From assembly GCA_902495985.1 (NCBI GenBank), contig CABUZF010000037.1:1-8828 (forward strand): DNA of 8,828 nt. The letters are read 5' to 3'. The notes under the pieces are model-generated. The model searched no databases and had not been told where the DNA came from. It saw only the letters and a list, made by a program, of their open reading frames with translations. The number at the start of each line of letters is the position of its first letter. The stretch's first letter is position 1. A program made the position numbers and the translations under genes. Source of the DNA: an uncultured Collinsella sp. (GTDB lineage Bacteria; Actinomycetota; Coriobacteriia; Coriobacteriales; Coriobacteriaceae). Shown piece after piece: positions 7,725 through 8,828 of the stretch.

Positions 7725-8828
7725 GCTTTGGTGCCGCTTGTTGGCCGTCGCGACGATAGCTACGGTCGCTATGTTCTCTTTTGCGATGCTGCCCAGGACG
7801 GCTCGTGCTGCCGACACCGGTGCCATTACGGTGGACGGTACAGTCGCGACGCGGTATGACGCGTACCAGCTCTTTTCGGCGACAGTTATCGATGATGACG
7901 ATGCTGGCCATAAAATTGCAACTGACGTAACGTGGGCGAATGGCGCGGTTCGTCAAGCCGTTCTTCCCGTGCTTCATGATGCGGGGCTTGATGGCTCGGC
8001 ATCGGCGGCGCAAGAGACTGCCGAATGGATGAATGCCGACGGGCATATGACGACCGCGCTGACGGCAAAGCTTGCCCGCGCGATTTGCAATGCCGACGCA
8101 ACTTCCGTGGCCCTTAACGCGGGCACGGCGGCCGAGCTGCCCTGCGGCTACTGGCTCATCGTCGCCGACGACGACGCCATCGCCCGGGGCGAGGCCGGCA
8201 CCGCGCCGATCATGGCCCTGGTGGGCGGCAGCGCCGTCACCGTCAAGCCCAAGGCGGCGACTACGAAGGTCGCCAAGCACGTGCTGGAGGACAGCACCGC
8301 CGCCTGGCAGAAGGCCGCCGACGCCACGGTCGCCGACGACCTGTACTGGCGCCTCTCTGCCACGGTCCCGGCCGGGCTCACCGCCTACGACACCTATACG
8401 GTGCAGTTCGTCGACACCATGAGCGCGGGGCTCGACCCCTCCAAGGTCGCCGCGAGCATGCGCGTGTACGTGGCGGCGGGCGCCGAGGGCGGCTTCGACG
8501 CCGTCGCATGTGAGGGCGGTAACGCCAGCTCGACGCCGGTTAAAGGGTGGGCGGACATTACTTCACAGTGCAAGGTCTCGGTCGAGGGGTGCTCCTTCAC
8601 CGTGCGTACCGGCGACCTGATCGCCGCGCTCGGCGGGGCCGACGCCTTCACCGCGGGCGCCCGCGCGGTCGCCGTGTACAACGCTCCGCTCAACAGCGCG
8701 TGCAACCACGGCATCGCGAAGGGCAACCCCAACGAGGTCTACCTGCGCTACCCGCGCTCTCCCCTCGCCGACCAGTCCGGCGACGCCGGCTTCACCCGCA
8801 CGCCGAGCGATGACGCGTGCGCCTACAC
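7717..8828 (+). CDS. Fimbrial isopeptide-forming (D2) domain pilin, 3' end beyond window
   Basis: This is a second pilin, probably the shaft subunit polymerised by a class C sortase. The GTG start at 7717 is preceded by GAGG at 7705-7708 and overlaps the upstream gene by 8 bases, so translation is likely coupled. It opens a clear signal peptide (about residues 1-31, SRLWCRLL...TARAAD). The first 370 codons are present. Residues 32-170 form an N-terminal pilin module (ITVDGTVATRYDAYQLFSA, then a helix around 95-125, then LPCGYWLIVADDDAIA). TVKPK (175-179) resembles the pilin motif whose lysine (K179) joins subunits. A D2 domain follows, with KHVLED (K187), QFVDTMSAGL (D233) and VAVYNAPLN leading to GNPNEVYLRYPRSP. 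The usual YSNNP-like end reads YPRSP here. Codon composition changes abruptly near codon 145. The missing C-terminus should carry a further domain and an LPxTG-type signal. Confidence 0.9.
   Translation, partial: MSRLWCRLLAVATIATVAMFSFAMLPRTARAADTGAITVDGTVATRYDAYQLFSATVIDDDDAGHKIATDVTWANGAVRQAVLPVLHDAGLDGSASAAQETAEWMNADGHMTTALTAKLARAICNADATSVALNAGTAAELPCGYWLIVADDDAIARGEAGTAPIMALVGGSAVTVKPKAATTKVAKHVLEDSTAAWQKAADATVADDLYWRLSATVPAGLTAYDTYTVQFVDTMSAGLDPSKVAASMRVYVAAGAEGGFDAVACEGGNASSTPVKGWADITSQCKVSVEGCSFTVRTGDLIAALGGADAFTAGARAVAVYNAPLNSACNHGIAKGNPNEVYLRYPRSPLADQSGDAGFTRTPSDDACAY

Noticed and set aside
7149..8280. Two overlapping minus-strand frames (225 and 218 codons) opposite the pilin junction
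   Set aside because: They run antisense to the CnaB/FctA domains and the second pilin, and their translations show only compositionally biased sequence.

Overview
The window looks like chromosomal DNA of a high-GC Gram-positive bacterium. The best guess is a gut member of the Coriobacteriia (Collinsella-like). Reasons are the GC-rich codon use, the strong GGAGG/AGGGG ribosome binding sites, and a cell-wall-anchored pilin pair with an LPxxG-type sorting signal downstream of a housekeeping block. The genus is an inference and cannot be confirmed from this sequence alone.

Layout, all on the + strand. (1) Positions 1-60 are the 3' part of a tRNA-Ile(GAT), followed by a hairpin-plus-T terminator. 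(2) Positions 219-3545 hold four co-directional genes: a DUF151/bifunctional-nuclease family protein, a small two-helix membrane protein starting directly after its stop codon, an acidic protein of unknown function, and the ribosome-associated GTPase TypA/BipA. A 16-bp-stem terminator closes this block. (3) Positions 3610-3971 are a gene-free, partly very AT-rich regulatory region. It has two perfect palindromes exactly 50 bp apart (centre to centre), overlapping promoter candidates, and a GC-richer leader with competing RNA pairings and a possible 49-codon upstream ORF. (4) Positions 3972-8828 hold a surface-pilus operon. A 1250-residue multidomain adhesin/pilin is followed, with an 8-bp overlap and a GTG start, by a second pilin with a fimbrial isopeptide (D2) domain that runs off the window.

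How the genes work together: the first block is housekeeping (tRNA, translation GTPase, small conserved proteins). The second block encodes proteins that are secreted by Sec, probably stabilised by spontaneous Lys-Asn isopeptide bonds, and attached to each other and the wall by sortases. The sortase genes are expected downstream but are not in the window. The most notable items are the chain of up to seven predicted isopeptide domains in the large pilin, the regulatory architecture in front of it, and an abrupt codon-composition change inside the second pilin that suggests cassette exchange. I found no CRISPR array, insertion sequence or phage gene.
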